A DNA stretch of 64,000 nt from Cavia porcellus (GCF_034190915.1 NW_026947484.1:79121982-79185981); one strand, 5' to 3'. Shown: positions 21,276 to 33,620, numbered from the stretch's first letter. Program-made: numbers and translations. The notes: generated by a model from the sequence alone, not told the origin.

Positions 21276-21412
21276 TTTTTTTTTTTTTTTGAAATAAGAT
21301 TTCCATCTGTAGCCCAAGCTGGCCTCAAAAATCGTAAGAATCCTCCTGCCTCAACCTCTGAAGTACTGGCATACAGACATGCACCACCATATTTGGCTCA
21401 GATTTTTTTTTT
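21276..21412 (-). mobile_element. B1 SINE (antisense)
   Basis: A T-run is followed by 'gaaataagatttccatctgt', 'agcccaagctggcctcaaaa', 'ctcctgcctcaacctctgaa' and 'catgcaccaccatatttggc', the reverse complement of a B1 monomer from A-tail to 5' end. Confidence 0.8.
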
Positions 21413-22700
21413 GTAAAGTTTAGCATATATACTAAAAACTAGAGACTAAAATGGTAGAGCAGTTCTTTTATGAAAGGATAAAACTTTATCCTATTTCCTA
21501 GAATCATATGGTAGTCTGTTTTTCCTCCTATACATCAAACATGTTTTCACATTTATTTTTAGTTGATTGCCTTCTAGTGATCTGATCCAGAGCTATTGGA
21601 CAAACAATAAATTGGAGAAGCTTTTCATAGAACAGTTCAGCAGTGTGTTTCAAATACTTAAGATTTTACAGTGTATTGGTTCAAAATTTCAGCTTCTATT
21701 AATAAGTGTGGAGAACAGGTGTGCGTGGGAAAAATAGGCTAAATGTGCAGATAAAATGTTCAAGAGTCATGAGAAATTAGTTGTAATAGCAGCATCATTC
21801 AAACAAGTTATATAATCATTAGGTATAATCATAAAGAAATTTTTCCTTTAATCCATATAATTATTTGTTTCTTAAATTATATATCACACAGTATGGTGTA
21901 TACTTGGAATTTTATAGTGTTCGCACCTGAAAGGTCTTTAGATTCATGAAATTTGGAAATATAAAGGGAAACAAATATTAGATAAATACTTAATTTTAAA
22001 CACTAAGTTCTCTATATGTTTTTATGGCTATTGTCACTTAGAAATATAATCTCATGAAACCACAATTATATAAAACACCAAAATGTTATGTGACACATAT
22101 TTGTACCTATAGATATTTTCTCCGACTTTATGGTGTCAAGGACTATAAAAGGTCTGATATGTTACCTTGCTGTTGACAGACTAACAAGTGAGACTGACAT
22201 ACCTTGAAAGACAACTCACAAGAGACAGGAGCTGCAGATTATAGAAAAGGAATTTTACTACAACATTGAAAACAGCATGGACTTCACATTCATATCTGTT
22301 TACATTGTCCCGCCCTTTTGAAGACCCAGGCACATGCTGAGTAAGAACCCAGGCAGGTTCTCCCTACTTAGCCTGGGTATGTGTGCATCACAGCAGAGAA
22401 ATGACAAGCTTAGGAAACAGTATTCATTTTAAGGGGGCTGCAAGCAAACCTCCCAAAACTTTGCTCCAGGAAAGACTTTCCAATATGGGTCAAGAAACAA
22501 AAGTATCCTCGGCCCCAGAGGGATCCATTATGTCTATCTTTTAAGGTTCTTTGGCTATATAAACATTTTGAAATGATTGCCCAGAACAAAGTCACTGATG
22601 CATTCATTCAAAACATGAGAAACATGAGAGAGACATCCAAGGAGAATTCACTGCTGGTATATAACTTCTCTTTTAACAATACTTTTGATTTCCCTTACTT
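21413..22700. other. Unique sequence, no gene seen
   Basis: This is AT-rich sequence with no coding frame longer than 65 codons and no recognised repeat. Confidence 0.5.
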
Positions 22701-22704
22701 TATT

Positions 22705-22790
22705 TTTCAGTACTGAGGTAAAAATTCAGAGCCCAGTACATACTAGGTAAGCTCTCTATTATTGAGCTACATCCTTAGCTTTTGGAGAGC
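22705..22790 (-). mobile_element. ID SINE (antisense, old)
   Basis: It reads 'cagtactgaggtaaaaattc', 'agcccagtacatactaggta' and 'ttgagctacatccttagctt', the reverse complement of an ID element with B box on the left and A box on the right. It has many substitutions compared with the fresh copy at 8440. Confidence 0.75.
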
Positions 22791-22794
22791 ACAG

Positions 22795-22848
22795 AATTTA
22801 TTTTTGATGAAGTCTAATGTATCAATTGTTCCTTCATGGATTATGTTT
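22795..22848 (-). mobile_element. Old L1 ORF2 fragment (left flank of nested L1)
   Basis: The plus strand 'tttttgatgaagtctaatgt' followed by 'atcaattgttccttcatgga' is the reverse complement of a well-known L1 ORF2 C-terminal block. Further pieces of what looks like the same old antisense L1 lie at 30738-30945 and 31205-31460, so the younger L1 between them landed in it. About 350 bases of the host L1 expected between the two flanks are absent. Confidence 0.6.
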
Positions 22849-23244
22849 TTTTTTTATTTAAAGAGAAAAAACAAAACAGAAAAACGGCACAAGTAATACA
22901 AACTTTCAAAAAAAAAACAATAAGAAATCACCAGTTAATACATTACACATCATCATCTTAGAAATAGTTTCAAGTTACAAAATTAAAGCATACAAAGTGG
23001 ATACGACTTCAAACAGTTCTGTTCAATGATCCAGCAAAAACCCAGTAATATGGTTATCTATCTTACACTCTTAAACATACATGCAGTTATATCCTTTAGA
23101 GCACTTTCTTTTTCTCTTCTTCATAACAACAACTACACATGTTGGGCTTTATTTACTCCCACAGTTCTCATTACTTTTTGAAGAGAATAAAACCAAATGT
23201 GACAAAACAAAACAGAGTGAGTCAAATCAAAAGGATGGACATAG

Positions 23245-23991
23245 TCTTCTGGGAGAACATGGCGGACAGATAGCAGCAGCTTTGGAGGCTCTCTGAAACA
23301 CCCAGCTTAGAATTCAGGAATGGTGTGGAGTAAGGAATCATAAGCAAGTGGAGATATGCCCTGCTGACCTAAGAACGAACTGGGCTGAGAGAAACCAACT
23401 TGGAATGCAATCCTGGTGCTATAACAGGAACAGAAAAGCCTCAATGTGGAAGCTGGAGCCCGCACCATTGGAAGCCGCGATTTGGGTTTCCCACTGCATG
23501 GCGGCTGCGTCTACATCGGCTCCGCAGGGAGAGAGACGCACGGAAGCTCTGAGAACGGGAATTGGTGAACGGAGTTGAAAACAGGACGGGCGGAGAGCTG
23601 TGCATTGACTTGCGGTGAGGTGAGTGAGAGAAACTGACACTCTTCCGCAGTTTAAGAGACTCCAGCAGAGGACATTCTGGGACTGGGCAGACTTCCGGGA
23701 GTGGGGCGCTGCAGCAACTTCAGCCACATATCCCCCTCTCAGGCGGGATTGGTGAGAAGTGCCTAGCCTACGTGACGCTGCTGGCTGAGACCCAGTAGCT
23801 AGCACAACCCAAGTCCCAGAGCCTGAGGGTGGCCTGGAGGGGCGGGCCCCGCGTAGGCTGCCTGGTCTGCAACTTCCTGGTATGCTGCGGTGGGCGGGAA
23901 CACCTAGCCGGCGCAATTCGATCAGGCTGTGGCTGACAGGGAGGGAAGCTGGGCCTCCTATATACGCTTGCATATATAAGGAACAAAGAAT
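23245..23991 (+). promoter_or_regulatory. L1 5'UTR / internal promoter region
   Basis: This is GC- and CpG-richer than its surroundings (for example 'gaagccgcgatttgggtttc', 'ggcgggccccgcgtaggctg'). It begins with AACATGGCGG, which resembles the YY1 site that sets the L1 start. A second ATGGCGGC lies near 23498. It leads directly into ORF1, so it is best read as the promoter-bearing 5'UTR of the inserted L1 block. Confidence 0.7.
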
Positions 23992-24997
23992 ATGGGAAGA
24001 GGGAGCAACAAGAAAGGCCCTTCGGTCCCCAATCCTGAGAAACAGGCAATAGCGGACACCGCACCAATAGACATAAAGTGTCATCTAGAGAGCCTCATAG
24101 ATGAGTTCAGGAATGAAGTTATTAATGACCTGAAGCTAGAAATAGGCAGAATAGTTAGAGAAATGCTAAGCACCACCCAAGAAAAAACAGGTAGTAGAAT
24201 GGAAGAACAGAAAAAGAGGGGAGAATTGTTTGATGGAGAAAATAGAAAAAACCATAGAATACGTGAAGCAGGTTCAAAGAGACTACCAGGAAACTAAAAA
24301 CTCTATTGAAAACTGGCATAACAGCTTGAAAGAAACTAAGGACAGACTATCTGAACTGGAGGGCAGATTTGAAATATGGGAGAATGAAATGAAAAACTTC
24401 TTAAAAGTAACAAAGAAACAAACAGCAGTAATACAAAGACTAGAAGATGATAAGAGGATCCATAACTTAAGAATTAAGAACATAAAAGAAGAAGTAGGAA
24501 CACAAACAAATGAACTACAAAAGCTACTCACAGAAATAATCCAGGAGAATTTTCCTAATTTAGCAAAAGGTAAAGATACTCAGTTGTATGAAGCATACAG
24601 GACCCCAGCCACCTACAACCCAAACAGAGCAACACCCAGGCATATAATAATAAAAATTCCAGAAATTCAATACAAGAACAGAATATTAAAAGCTGTCAGA
24701 GACAAGAAACAGACCACTTACAAGGGAACACCCATCAGAATTACAGCAGATTTCTCTGCACAAACCATCAAATCACGAAGAGAGTGGGGGGAAATAATTC
24801 AAGCTTTGAAAGATAATAATCTCCAGCCAAGATTGATATATCCTGCACAACTATCCCTGGAAATTGATGGAAAAACAAGGTGCTTCCAGGATAAAGAGGA
24901 ACTAGGGGAATATGCAACCACCAATTCAACTCTACAGAGAATACTGCAGGATATTCTAAAAAAGAAAAATACAAAGAATCCAGAAATAGTGGCATAG
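23992..24997 (+). pseudogene. L1 ORF1 of a second lineage, one frameshift
   Basis: The start MGRGSNKKGPSVPN leads into an acidic, helical region (to about 24225). A shift near 24225-24290 moves the frame, which then runs open to TAG at 24995-24997. The later part has coiled coil (EKTIEYVKQVQRDYQETKNS), the RRM start (RIHNLRIKNIKEE) and the C-terminal domain (RTPATYNPNRATPRHIII, YKGTPIRITADFSAQTIK). Apart from the shift the frame is intact, and it is clearly better preserved than the host L1 ORF1. The protein would be an L1 RNA chaperone. Sequence differences from the ORF1 at 4662 indicate a different L1 subfamily. Confidence 0.88.
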
Positions 24998-25529
24998 AGG
25001 CCACAATGAATGGAGCAGAAAACAAAATGAAGAAGACAGACTGACAACTAATGACTATAGCATCAAACATATCAAGATAGTGTAAAACCATTCAAGAGAA
25101 TAAAATTATTACAGGGTATTTAGAACCAACTAACAGAAAATGAACAATGGTTTCTAAATTATCTCCTTGTCTATAAAAATTTTTGTTTATACTATCACAT
25201 ATAATAAAATACAATATGATAAGACCGATGGAGACAGAAAGAAAAAAAGCTTGATGGGACTGCAAAACAGCATGATATTAAATCAGCACTAGCTATTATG
25301 ATGTCTTATTTTCTTCAAAATAACTGTTCATACCATCACAGACAATAAAATCAAACAACCCAGAATAAAACAATTCCAATTAATAAGTGAAAACATTATA
25401 AGGCTCAAAGTAATATAATGGAGAAAGAATCATGATTACCACATATTTTTATGTATTCTTATCATTTCTTAGACTAGGGAAACTATTCAGTATGTATACA
25501 TCTGGGTTTGATTTCTTTCACGTATGAGT

Positions 25530-28500
25530 ATGGTCTCAAGCTGTGCCCATTTATCTATAAATATCTCAATGTGATCATTCTTGATAGCTGAGTAGTACTC
25601 CATTGTACAAACATACCACAACTTTTTAATCCATTCCTCAGTTGATCAACAGGTTGTTTCCAAGATCTGGCTATTACAAATTGTGCTGCTATAAACATGG
25701 GTGCACATATATCAATGTGGTATGATGCTTTCAGTTCTTCTGGGAATATGCCTAGAAGTGGAATAGCTGGAACAAATGGGACTTCCAATCCCAGCTTTTT
25801 GAAAAATCTCCAGATTGATCTCCACAATTGTTGCACCAGTCTACACTCCCACCAACAGTGCAGGAGAGTTCCTTTTTCCCCACAGCCCCTCCATTATTTG
25901 TTTTTGGTGGTTTTCTTGATCCTGGCCATCATTTCAGGAGTGAGATGGAATCTCAGTGTGGTTTTAATTTGCATTTCTCTAATGACTAATGATGATGAAC
26001 ATTTTTTCATGTGTTTATTTGCCATCTGTATTTCTTCATTCTCCTGGATTATTTGTGAGTAGCTTTTGTATTCATCTGTATTCATCTCAGATGCCCATTT
26101 TTCGATTGGATCTTTGAATTTTGGGGATCTGATTTTTTTGAATTCTTTATATGTTTTAGACAGAAGTCCTTTGTCTGAGGGACAGTTCACTAAGATTTTT
26201 TTCCCAGTTTGTGGGTTTTCTTTTCACTCTGTTGGAGATTTCTTTTGACATGCAGAAAATTTTTATTAAGAGGTGATCCCAGTTATTGATTCTGGGAAGT
26301 ATTTCCCATGTGGTTTGAGTCCTTTTCATGAATTCTCTGTCTTACCCCTATGCCTTCAAGGTTTCTATTCAATTTGTCTTCCAATAGATTTAGTGTTTCT
26401 GTTTTAATATTCAGATCTTTGATCCATTTAGATTTTAATTTAGTACATGGTGACAGGCTTGGGTCTAGTTTTAGTTTTCGGCATATGGAGAGCCAGTTTT
26501 TCTAACACCATTTATTAAAGAGACTGTCGTTCTCCCAGTGAACCTGTTTAGCTCCTTCATCAAAGATAAGTTGGTTGAGTGTGTTTATAGTTGTGGTTGT
26601 ATCTTTTAATCTATTCCATTGATCTTAGGCTCTGTTTTTATTGCAGTACCATGTTGATTTTACTATGGTTGCTTTGTAGTATAACTTCAAGTCAGGGATT
26701 TTGATACCTCCTGCCCTGCCTTCGCTGCTTAAAACTCTCTTTGCTATTCTAGGTCTTTTCTGGTTCCAGATGAATTTTAGGAGTGATTTCTCTAGATCTA
26801 TGAGGTATGCTGATGGTATTTTTACTGGGGTTGCATTGAATCTATATTTGGGAGAATGGCCATTTTCACAGTATTTATTCTTCCTATCCATGAGCAAGGG
26901 ATGTCCTTCCATTTTCTGAGATCTTCTTCAATTTCTTTTTTCAGTGTATTACAATTTTTCCTATATAAATCTTTCACTCCTTTCATGAGAATAATTCCTA
27001 GATATTTCATGTTTTTTGGTTGCTAGTGTGAAGGGTGTGTCTTTTTTATTTCTTTCTCTGTGATTTTGTTGTTAGTGATAGGAATGCCTTTGATATTTTG
27101 AGTATTGATTTTGTAACCCAGCTACATTGCTGAATTTATTTATTATTTATAGGAGTCTTTCAATGGAGTTTTGGGGGTGTATCATGTCATCTGCAAATAT
27201 TGATAATTTAATTTCTTGTTTTCCTATCTTTACCCCTTTTATTTATCTGTCTTGTCTAATTGCTCTGGCTAGTATTTCCAGTACTATATTAAATAGGAGC
27301 AGTGATAAGGGACATCCTTGTCTTGTGTCTGACTTTAAGGTAAAGGCCTTCAGTTTTTGGCCATTTAGTATGATACTGGCTGTTGGTTTGTCATAGATAG
27401 CCTTTATCATATTGAGGTAAAGACCATCTATTCCAATTTTCTATAAGGCTCTTATCATAAATAAATGTTGGACCTTATCAAAAGCTTTTTCTGTATCTAT
27501 AGGGATGATCATGTGATTCTTACTTTTGGCTTTATTGATATGGTAGATTACATTTATTGATTTACATATGTTGAACCACTGCTGCATGCCTGGGATGAAT
27601 CACACTTGGTTATGGTGTATAATCTTCTTGATGATTTGCTACATCCTAATTGCCAATATTTTATTGAGGATTTTTGCATCTGTGTTCATTAGGGATACTG
27701 GCCTGTAGTTCTCTTTTTTAGTTGGGTCTTTCTCAGGCTTTGATACTAGAGTAATATTTGCTTCCAGGAATGACTCAGGAAGGATTGCTTCCTTTTCAGT
27801 TTCATTGAAGAGTTTGAGGAGGGTTGGCATTAAGTCTTCTTTGTACTTCTTGTAGAATTCTTCAGTGAATCTGTCTAGGCCTGGGCTCTTCTTTGTAGGT
27901 TAGAACTTAATTACACGTCAATTTCATTAATAGATACTGGGTTATTCAGCAATTTTACATCTTCTTGATCCAGTTTTGGTACTTCATAAGTTTCTAGGAA
28001 TCTGTCTATTTCTTCTGTGTTATCAAACCTACAAGAATAGAGATTTTCAAAATAGATGTTGATGATCTTCTGTATTTCTACAGAATCTGTAGTGATTTCG
28101 ACTTTTTCATTCTGTATTGCATGAATTTGAGCTTTTTCTTCTCTTTTTAAAATAAGGTTGACTAGGGGCTTATCAATTTTCTTTATTCTTTCAAAGAACC
28201 AACTCTTTGATTCATTGATTCTTTGGATTGTTTTCTTAGTCTCTATTGCATTGATATCTGCTCTGATTTTTATAATTTCCTCTCTTTTTTGGCTTTGGGC
28301 TTGACTTGCTCTTCTTTTTCTAGATGTTTGAGGTGTAACATCAATTTGTATTCATTATGTTTTCTTGATACGGAAACTTAGTGCAATAAATTTTCCTCTG
28401 AGGACAGCTTTCATTGCATCCCATAGATTCAGTAAGTTGTATCTGTGTTTTCATTTGCTTGTAGGTATTGTTTAATTTCCTCTTTAATTTCCCCTGTGAC

Positions 28501-29295
28501 CCACTGATTGTTCAAGAGTGTGTTATTCAGTTTCCATGTGTTTTTGGGATTTTTACAGTATCTTTTATCATTAATTTCAAATTTTATGGCGCTATGATCC
28601 AATTACATGCATGGGATAATTTCAGCTCTTTTGCATTATTTAAATATGTTCTTTGGGCTAGTATATGGTCTTATTTTAGAGCATGTCCCATGTACTGCTG
28701 AGAAGAATGTGTATTTTAATTTGTTGGATGGAACACTCTGTGTATGTCTACCAAGTCCATTTGTTGACAGGTATGATTCAGTCCTTTTATTTCTTTGCTG
28801 ATTTTCTCTCTGGTTGATATGTCCCTTGGTGTCAATGGTGTGTTAAGATCTCCTGTTATAACTGTATTACTGCTAATTTTGTTTTTCATTTCTATTAATA
28901 CTTGTTTTATATAACTGGGTGCGCTGGAATTTGGTGCATATATATTTAAGATTGTTACCTCTTCCTCTTGAAGTTTTCCCTTAATCAGTATGTAATGACC
29001 TTCTTTATCTCTGCTGATCATTCTTGGTTTGAAGTTCACATTGTCTGCAAACAGAATAGCTACCCCCACTTTTTTGGGGTTCCTGTTGCATGAAGTATTG
29101 TTTTGCATCCTTTGACTTTCAGTCTGTATCCTTTTGTGCTAGATGGGTTTCTTATAAACAGCATATGGTTGGATGTTGTTTCTTGATCCTTTCTGCCAGT
29201 CTGTTTCTTTTAATTGGTGCATTAAGACCATTTACAGTAATGGTTATAAGTGTTATATATTTATTGTTGACATGTTAACTTTCTGCAGTTGCATC
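25530..29295 (-). pseudogene. L1 ORF2, full length but decayed
   Basis: On the minus strand it starts MQLQK at about 29295. The endonuclease region follows (SCNRNPKKVGVAILFAD, ILNIYAPNSSAPSYIK, TGDLNTPLTP in 29108-28716), then reverse transcriptase ([30 protein letters not shown] in 27830-27639) and the C-terminal region ([25 protein letters not shown] in 26912-26625; PIEKWASEMNTDEYKSYSQ in 26190-25894). Multiple stops and shifts break it. The block between about 28460 and 25535 is what is missing from the plus-strand L1 at 4.3-8.2 kb. Confidence 0.9.
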
Positions 29296-29309
29296 TTTAT
29301 GTTTATCAT

Positions 29310-30350
29310 TCTGTTTGTCTGCCTTCCTTAGTGGTTTTTTTCCTATGTGTATCTAGAATGTGTTCCAGTATTCTTTGCAAGGTTGATTTGGTGATCATGA
29401 AGTTCTTCAGCTGTTCTTTGTCATATAAGTATCTTATTTCTCCATCCATTTTGAAGGACAGTTTTTCAGGGTACATCATTCTAGGTTAGAAGTCGTTTTC
29501 CTTTAGGATCTGAATCCTTCACTCCATGCTCTTCTTGATTTCATTGTTTGTGTTGAGAAGTTTGCTGTGATTCTGATAAGTTTTCCTTTATAGGTGATCT
29601 GTCTTTTCTCCCTAACAGCTTTTAATATTCTATTCTTATGTTGGATTTCTGGGATGGTGATTATTATATGTCTGGGTGTAGTTTCCTTTTGGTTATGGCT
29701 ATTTGGAGTTCCACATGCTTCACTGATCCTGATGTCAGTTTCCATTCTCATGTTTGGGAAATTTTAGCTATTACTTCTCTAAATATCCTCTTGACATCCT
29801 TTATATTGTCTCTTTCTTTTTTCATTTATCCCTATCAATCTTATGTTATTTTTCTTTGCATCACCTTGCAGCTGTTGCATTGTTATTTCCTGATTCCTTG
29901 TTATTTTTAAAAGATCTTTCCTGTTCACTAGCTGCAATCTTGTCTTTGAGGTCTGAAATTCTATTTTCACTTTCATTGAGGCGGTTCTGACAAATTTCAA
30001 TGGAATTTTTGATATCCTATATATTTCTTTGCATCTGCCTTATGCATTGTTTGCTTTTTATATTGTTCATCCAGGGATTCTATCTTTTTGTTTAGTTCCT
30101 CCAATTTTTTAACTGTGTCTTCTTTAGATATGTTCAGCATCTCTTTCATTTCTTACATCATTTCTTCTTTTACATGGGAGATTATTTCTAGTTTGAATTC
30201 CTTTAACGCTTCCCAGAGTTGCTTCTTTATTTCAGTTGCTATTATTTCAGATATTTCAGGTGTATGGCATATGTTTTCTTCTGTGTACATAGCTCCTAAG
30301 GTTTACTGGGATGGGCCAGAGTCTTGAGACTGTATTTGGTCTTTTGTCTT
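29310..30350 (-). pseudogene. L1 ORF1, decayed
   Basis: The coiled-coil region (30270-30000), the RRM start (NNIRLIGINEKRKRQYK, about 29840-29790) and the C-terminal domain (GTPNSHNQKETTPRHIII, YKGKLIRITANFSTQTMKSR, about 29720-29510) are recognisable. They closely parallel the ORF1 at 4662-5799 but hold a single copy of the 84-bp segment that is duplicated there. Stops and shifts make it non-coding. Confidence 0.85.
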
Positions 30351-30737
30351 GTCATTTTCCTGTATATCCATGTTTCAATTGTTATTCCAAGGCTTCACCT
30401 AGGCCTGTTGGAAATCCTCTTCTGTGCTCTCAGCTTCTGGGACTCTGACCACCCATTTCCCTGGATTGAGAGAGGGTCACTGGAGATGGGGCAGGCAGGC
30501 CCAAGACCTGCTTAGCCCGTCCAGTGCAGCAGGATGCCAAAAAGCTCCCTGGCTGGTGGGAGCAATCATCTTAAACTCTCTCCCAGGGCTCGTGATGATG
30601 TGAGGACACTCACCTGAGGCCACCCAGTCTCCAGAGTTGAGGGCCCAGGCAGACAGGCCCAAATACCCAGAGCTGGCCAAGCAGGAAGCAGGAAAGTTGG
30701 TGCATGCAGGCCCAAGCCTTGCTGAGCTGGTTAAGTC
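30351..30737 (-). repeat. L1 5'UTR with about 213-bp repeat spacing
   Basis: The GC-richer 5' end of the minus-strand L1. The motif 'gcaggcccaag' occurs near 30495 and again near 30709 in similar context ('acctgcttagcc' / 'ccttgctgagct'), suggesting two monomers about 213 bases apart. This differs from the 108-base period of the plus-strand relative. Confidence 0.6.
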
Positions 30738-30945
30738 TACTCTATTCCACAGCATTGATCAGTTCAAAAGAGTTCACTGATCTACGTTAATACTGGTAAA
30801 ACATTATGTTGAATTCTGTAGCTTCATAAAAATTTTAAAATTAGGTATTGGTAATCTCCCAATTTTGTTCTTTTCAAAGATCTTTTAGCTACCCTAGATT
30901 CTTTGCATTTTTATATAAATTATAAATCAGTCAATATTTTTTAAT
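30738..30945 (-). mobile_element. Old L1 ORF2 fragment (antisense)
   Basis: 'ctctattccacagcattgat', then 'ccaattttgttcttttcaaa' and 'taccctagattctttgcatt', are standard antisense blocks of L1 ORF2. It probably continues at 31205-31460 after an inserted L1 tail. Confidence 0.7.
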
Positions 30946-30949
30946 TAGA

Positions 30950-31204
30950 TAGTTTTTCTGAGTTTCTTTTATAGGAGAAACAAAACACAAACAATTTAAA
31001 GAACGAAATAAAATACAGATTATGAGGAAGAGTTTGGTAGACCTTGTCAAGATGGGAATGGGACCTAAGCTTAGGGAGAGACAGGAAGCTGGGGAGGGGA
31101 AGAGGAAGTAAAAATAGTTAAGGTGTGATATGTATATGTAGCAGTCCCTCAAAATGCATGTAATTATTATGTATCACAAAAATTTACTAATAAAAAGAGT
31201 ATGC
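30950..31204 (+). mobile_element. Short 5'-truncated L1 tail (3'UTR only)
   Basis: It is purine-rich ('agctggggaggggaagagga') followed by 'tgcatgtaattattatgtat' and a terminal 'aatttactaataaaaag'. The same 3' end recurs at 53130-53272 and, in reverse, at 36190-36300, so these are tails of one L1 3'UTR family. It interrupts the older antisense L1. Confidence 0.65.
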
Positions 31205-31460
31205 CAAAAAATACATGTTTGGATTTTGATTGGTATTTGTGTTAACCCACAGATGGATCAATCTGAGGACAATTAGTAACAATATTGAGTCTTTTGACAC
31301 ACAATGTATAACTGTCCATTTATTTTAGTCTTTAATTTTGTCTAGCTGCAGTTTGTACTCTCCAATGTATAGATCATGCACATCTTCTGTCAGATTTATC
31401 ATTAAGTTTTGGGGTATTTTCATTTTGTTTCTTTCCCTATCATTTTGTTTTTGATATTTC
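31205..31460 (-). mobile_element. Old L1 ORF2 fragment (antisense), continued
   Basis: It reads 'acaatattgagtcttttgac' and 'atagatcatgcacatcttct', the reverse complement of ORF2 sequence that directly follows the 30738-30945 piece in an intact L1. Confidence 0.7.
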
Positions 31461-32059
31461 TGAACCCTTTAACTGGACACAGTACTGTCATTTTAAAATA
31501 CTTCTTTCCTTTTTTAATTGGTATAAAAATGTACACTTAATTTTCTGTTCAAACTGCTCAAATACAGCTTCCTATTCCTTACTCACATATGACCGTCTCT
31601 TCCAATCTTGAGGCTAACATTTAATTGATGCAAAACAGATCTCATGAGCATAGGATCTGGGATCTTTTGATCTACATGTCTGTTTTCCATCCAGTTATGC
31701 AAAGGTAAGCAACCAAATTCCATTCTGTAATATAAATAAGTCTCATTAATTACATGTTTTGCAATGAATTATCTTGACAGCCAAATACAAGTTTATGGGA
31801 CATTCTTATATCAGAACCTGGTACATTACAGCTACTAGTAGGCTTTCCTCTGTCTTCAAGGCTGATGTTTCAATAATTTCAAAGAAGGGCCAATTATTTA
31901 CCCCATAAGAGATTCAGAGAGACAGCTATTAACCCACTGCATCCTGGAGAAAGCAGCAGTAGAATCAAAAGATGATGAGATAAATAAAATTATTTCTTCT
32001 GCTTTCAGTGTTTCAGATTTATAGTTCTAGGAAGGAACTTTTTGCATTCTAAAAGTTTT
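31461..32059. other. No recognisable feature
   Basis: This is AT-rich sequence between two L1 fragments, with no gene or SINE seen. Confidence 0.45.
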
Positions 32060-33620
32060 CTGGATACTCTTATTCAATATTGTTCTGGAGACATTAGCCA
32101 GAGCAATTAGAAAGAAATAAAAGGAATAATGATAGGAAGGGAAGAATTTAAATTATCATTATTTGCAGATGGCATGATACTTTCCATGGAAGATCCCTCA
32201 AAACTGCACCAAAAAATTTCTAAATTTAATAACCAAACTCAGTAGCATAGCTGTATACAAAGTCAACACTCAAATATCAATAGTATTCTTGTATACAAAT
32301 AACAACATTATGAGAGAGAAATTAGGAAAACCACAGCTTTCATATTAGCATCCAAAAATAAAATAACTAGGAATCAATCTAATGAAGGAAGTAAAAGACT
32401 TTTACATTGAAAAATGGAGATCAAAGAGGATATCAGAAAATGAAAATATATTCCTTGTTCTTGGGTAGGTAGAGTCAATATGCTGAAAATGGCCATAAAT
32501 TCTAAAACTATTATAGATTTAACCAGTCTCGATCAGATTATCAATAGAATTCCAGAATTAGAAAAAACAATCCTAAAATTCATTTTAAACCAGAAGAGAC
32601 CTTGAATAACAAAAGCATATTGGCCAACAAAGGCACGGGGTATCACAATAGCTGACTTGAAAATATACTGCTACTGTAATAAAAAAAAATCATAATGGTA
32701 CTGGGAAAAAAAAAAACAGACCTGAGGATCAGTGGGACAGAGTAGAAGATGCAGAAAAACTCCAAAAGTAAATAGCCACCTTATCTTTGACAACAGAACC
32801 AAGCATGCTCACTGAAAGAAAGATCGGGTCTTTAATAAATGATGCTAGAAATACTGACTTTCCACATGCTGAAGATTAAAACTAAACCCATACTTTTCAG
32901 CATACACTAATGTTGAAATAAATCAAAGATCTAAATATTAAAACAAACTAAGTATACTGGAAGACAGAATGAGTAGAAATCTTAAAGACACTGGTGTAGG
33001 CAAAGACTTTATTAACAAAACTCTAATTGCACAAGAAATACTGTAAAGAATCAACAACCGGGATCTCATCTTATTAAAAAGCTTTTGCATAGTAAAAGCA
33101 ACCAGCAACAGAGTGAAGAAACAAGCCACAGAGTGGGGAAAAGTTTTTGCCAGTTGTTCCCTAGAAAAGGATTTATATATCTAGAATATACATATATATA
33201 AAGAACTAAAAATAATCAGATCCTCCTCCCAAATTTAAAGACCCAATTCAAAAATGGGCATCAGAAATCAATAGTCTTCTCAGATGAAGACGTGTAAGTG
33301 GTAAATAAATGCATGAAAAGGTGTTTAACATCACTGGTCATCTGAGAGATGAAAATTAAACAATGCTGAAAGTCCATTTCACTCCAGAAAAAAATGGCTA
33401 TTATGAAGAAATCAACCAATAAGAAATGGTGCAAGAGCTGTAAGGAAAAAGGAATCCTTCACTACAGTTAATGGGAATGTAGACAGGTGCTACCATTTTG
33501 GAAATCAGTGTGGAGATTTTTCAAAAAACTAAAACTAGAGGCTACATTCAATCCAGCTATTCCTCTTTGGTATCTTCCTGAAACAATAGATAAAGAAAAT
33601 AATATTTAAAGAAAACAACT
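32060..33620 (+). mobile_element. Old L1 ORF2 fragment, RT to C-terminus (sense)
   Basis: Sense-strand ORF2 blocks follow each other in the right order: 'ttatttgcagatggcatgat' (32160 on; the reverse-transcriptase active-site region, which in intact copies encodes F-A-D-D), 'tcaaatatcaatagtattct', 'ccaagcatgctcactgaaag', then 'gaagaaatcaaccaataaga' and 'gggaatgtagacaggtgcta' near the end. Heavily decayed, with no frame longer than about 60 codons. Confidence 0.82.

Larger units (their letters stand above)
23245..25051 (+). mobile_element. L1 5'UTR + ORF1 block, opposite orientation, no ORF2
   Basis: It starts 'tcttctgggagaacatggcg', with a YY1-like AACATGGCGG motif typical of L1 5' ends. About 745 bases of GC-richer 5'UTR follow, then an ORF1 of a different L1 lineage, then only about 50 bases before the host 3'UTR resumes ('ctatagcatcaaacatatca'). 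There is no ORF2 and no poly(A). Compared with the 3'UTR of the L1 at 6.7-8.2 kb, the block sits where about 600 bases are missing. Possibilities are an ORF1-only (HAL1-like) element that lost its tail, a 3'-truncated L1, or a rearrangement. Confidence 0.8.
22849..30737 (-). mobile_element. Nearly full-length L1 (minus strand) with an inserted block
   Basis: Read on the minus strand the order is 5'UTR (30737 to about 30350), ORF1 (about 30350-29310), ORF2 (29295-25530), the first part of the 3'UTR (25530-25052), an oppositely oriented foreign block (25051-23245), and the rest of the 3'UTR (23244-22849) ending in a T-run that is the poly(A) tail. It is the same family as the 4.3-kb L1, with matching ORF1, ORF2 and 3'UTR. 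I could not find a target-site duplication. Stops and shifts are scattered through both ORFs, so it is inactive. Confidence 0.88.
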
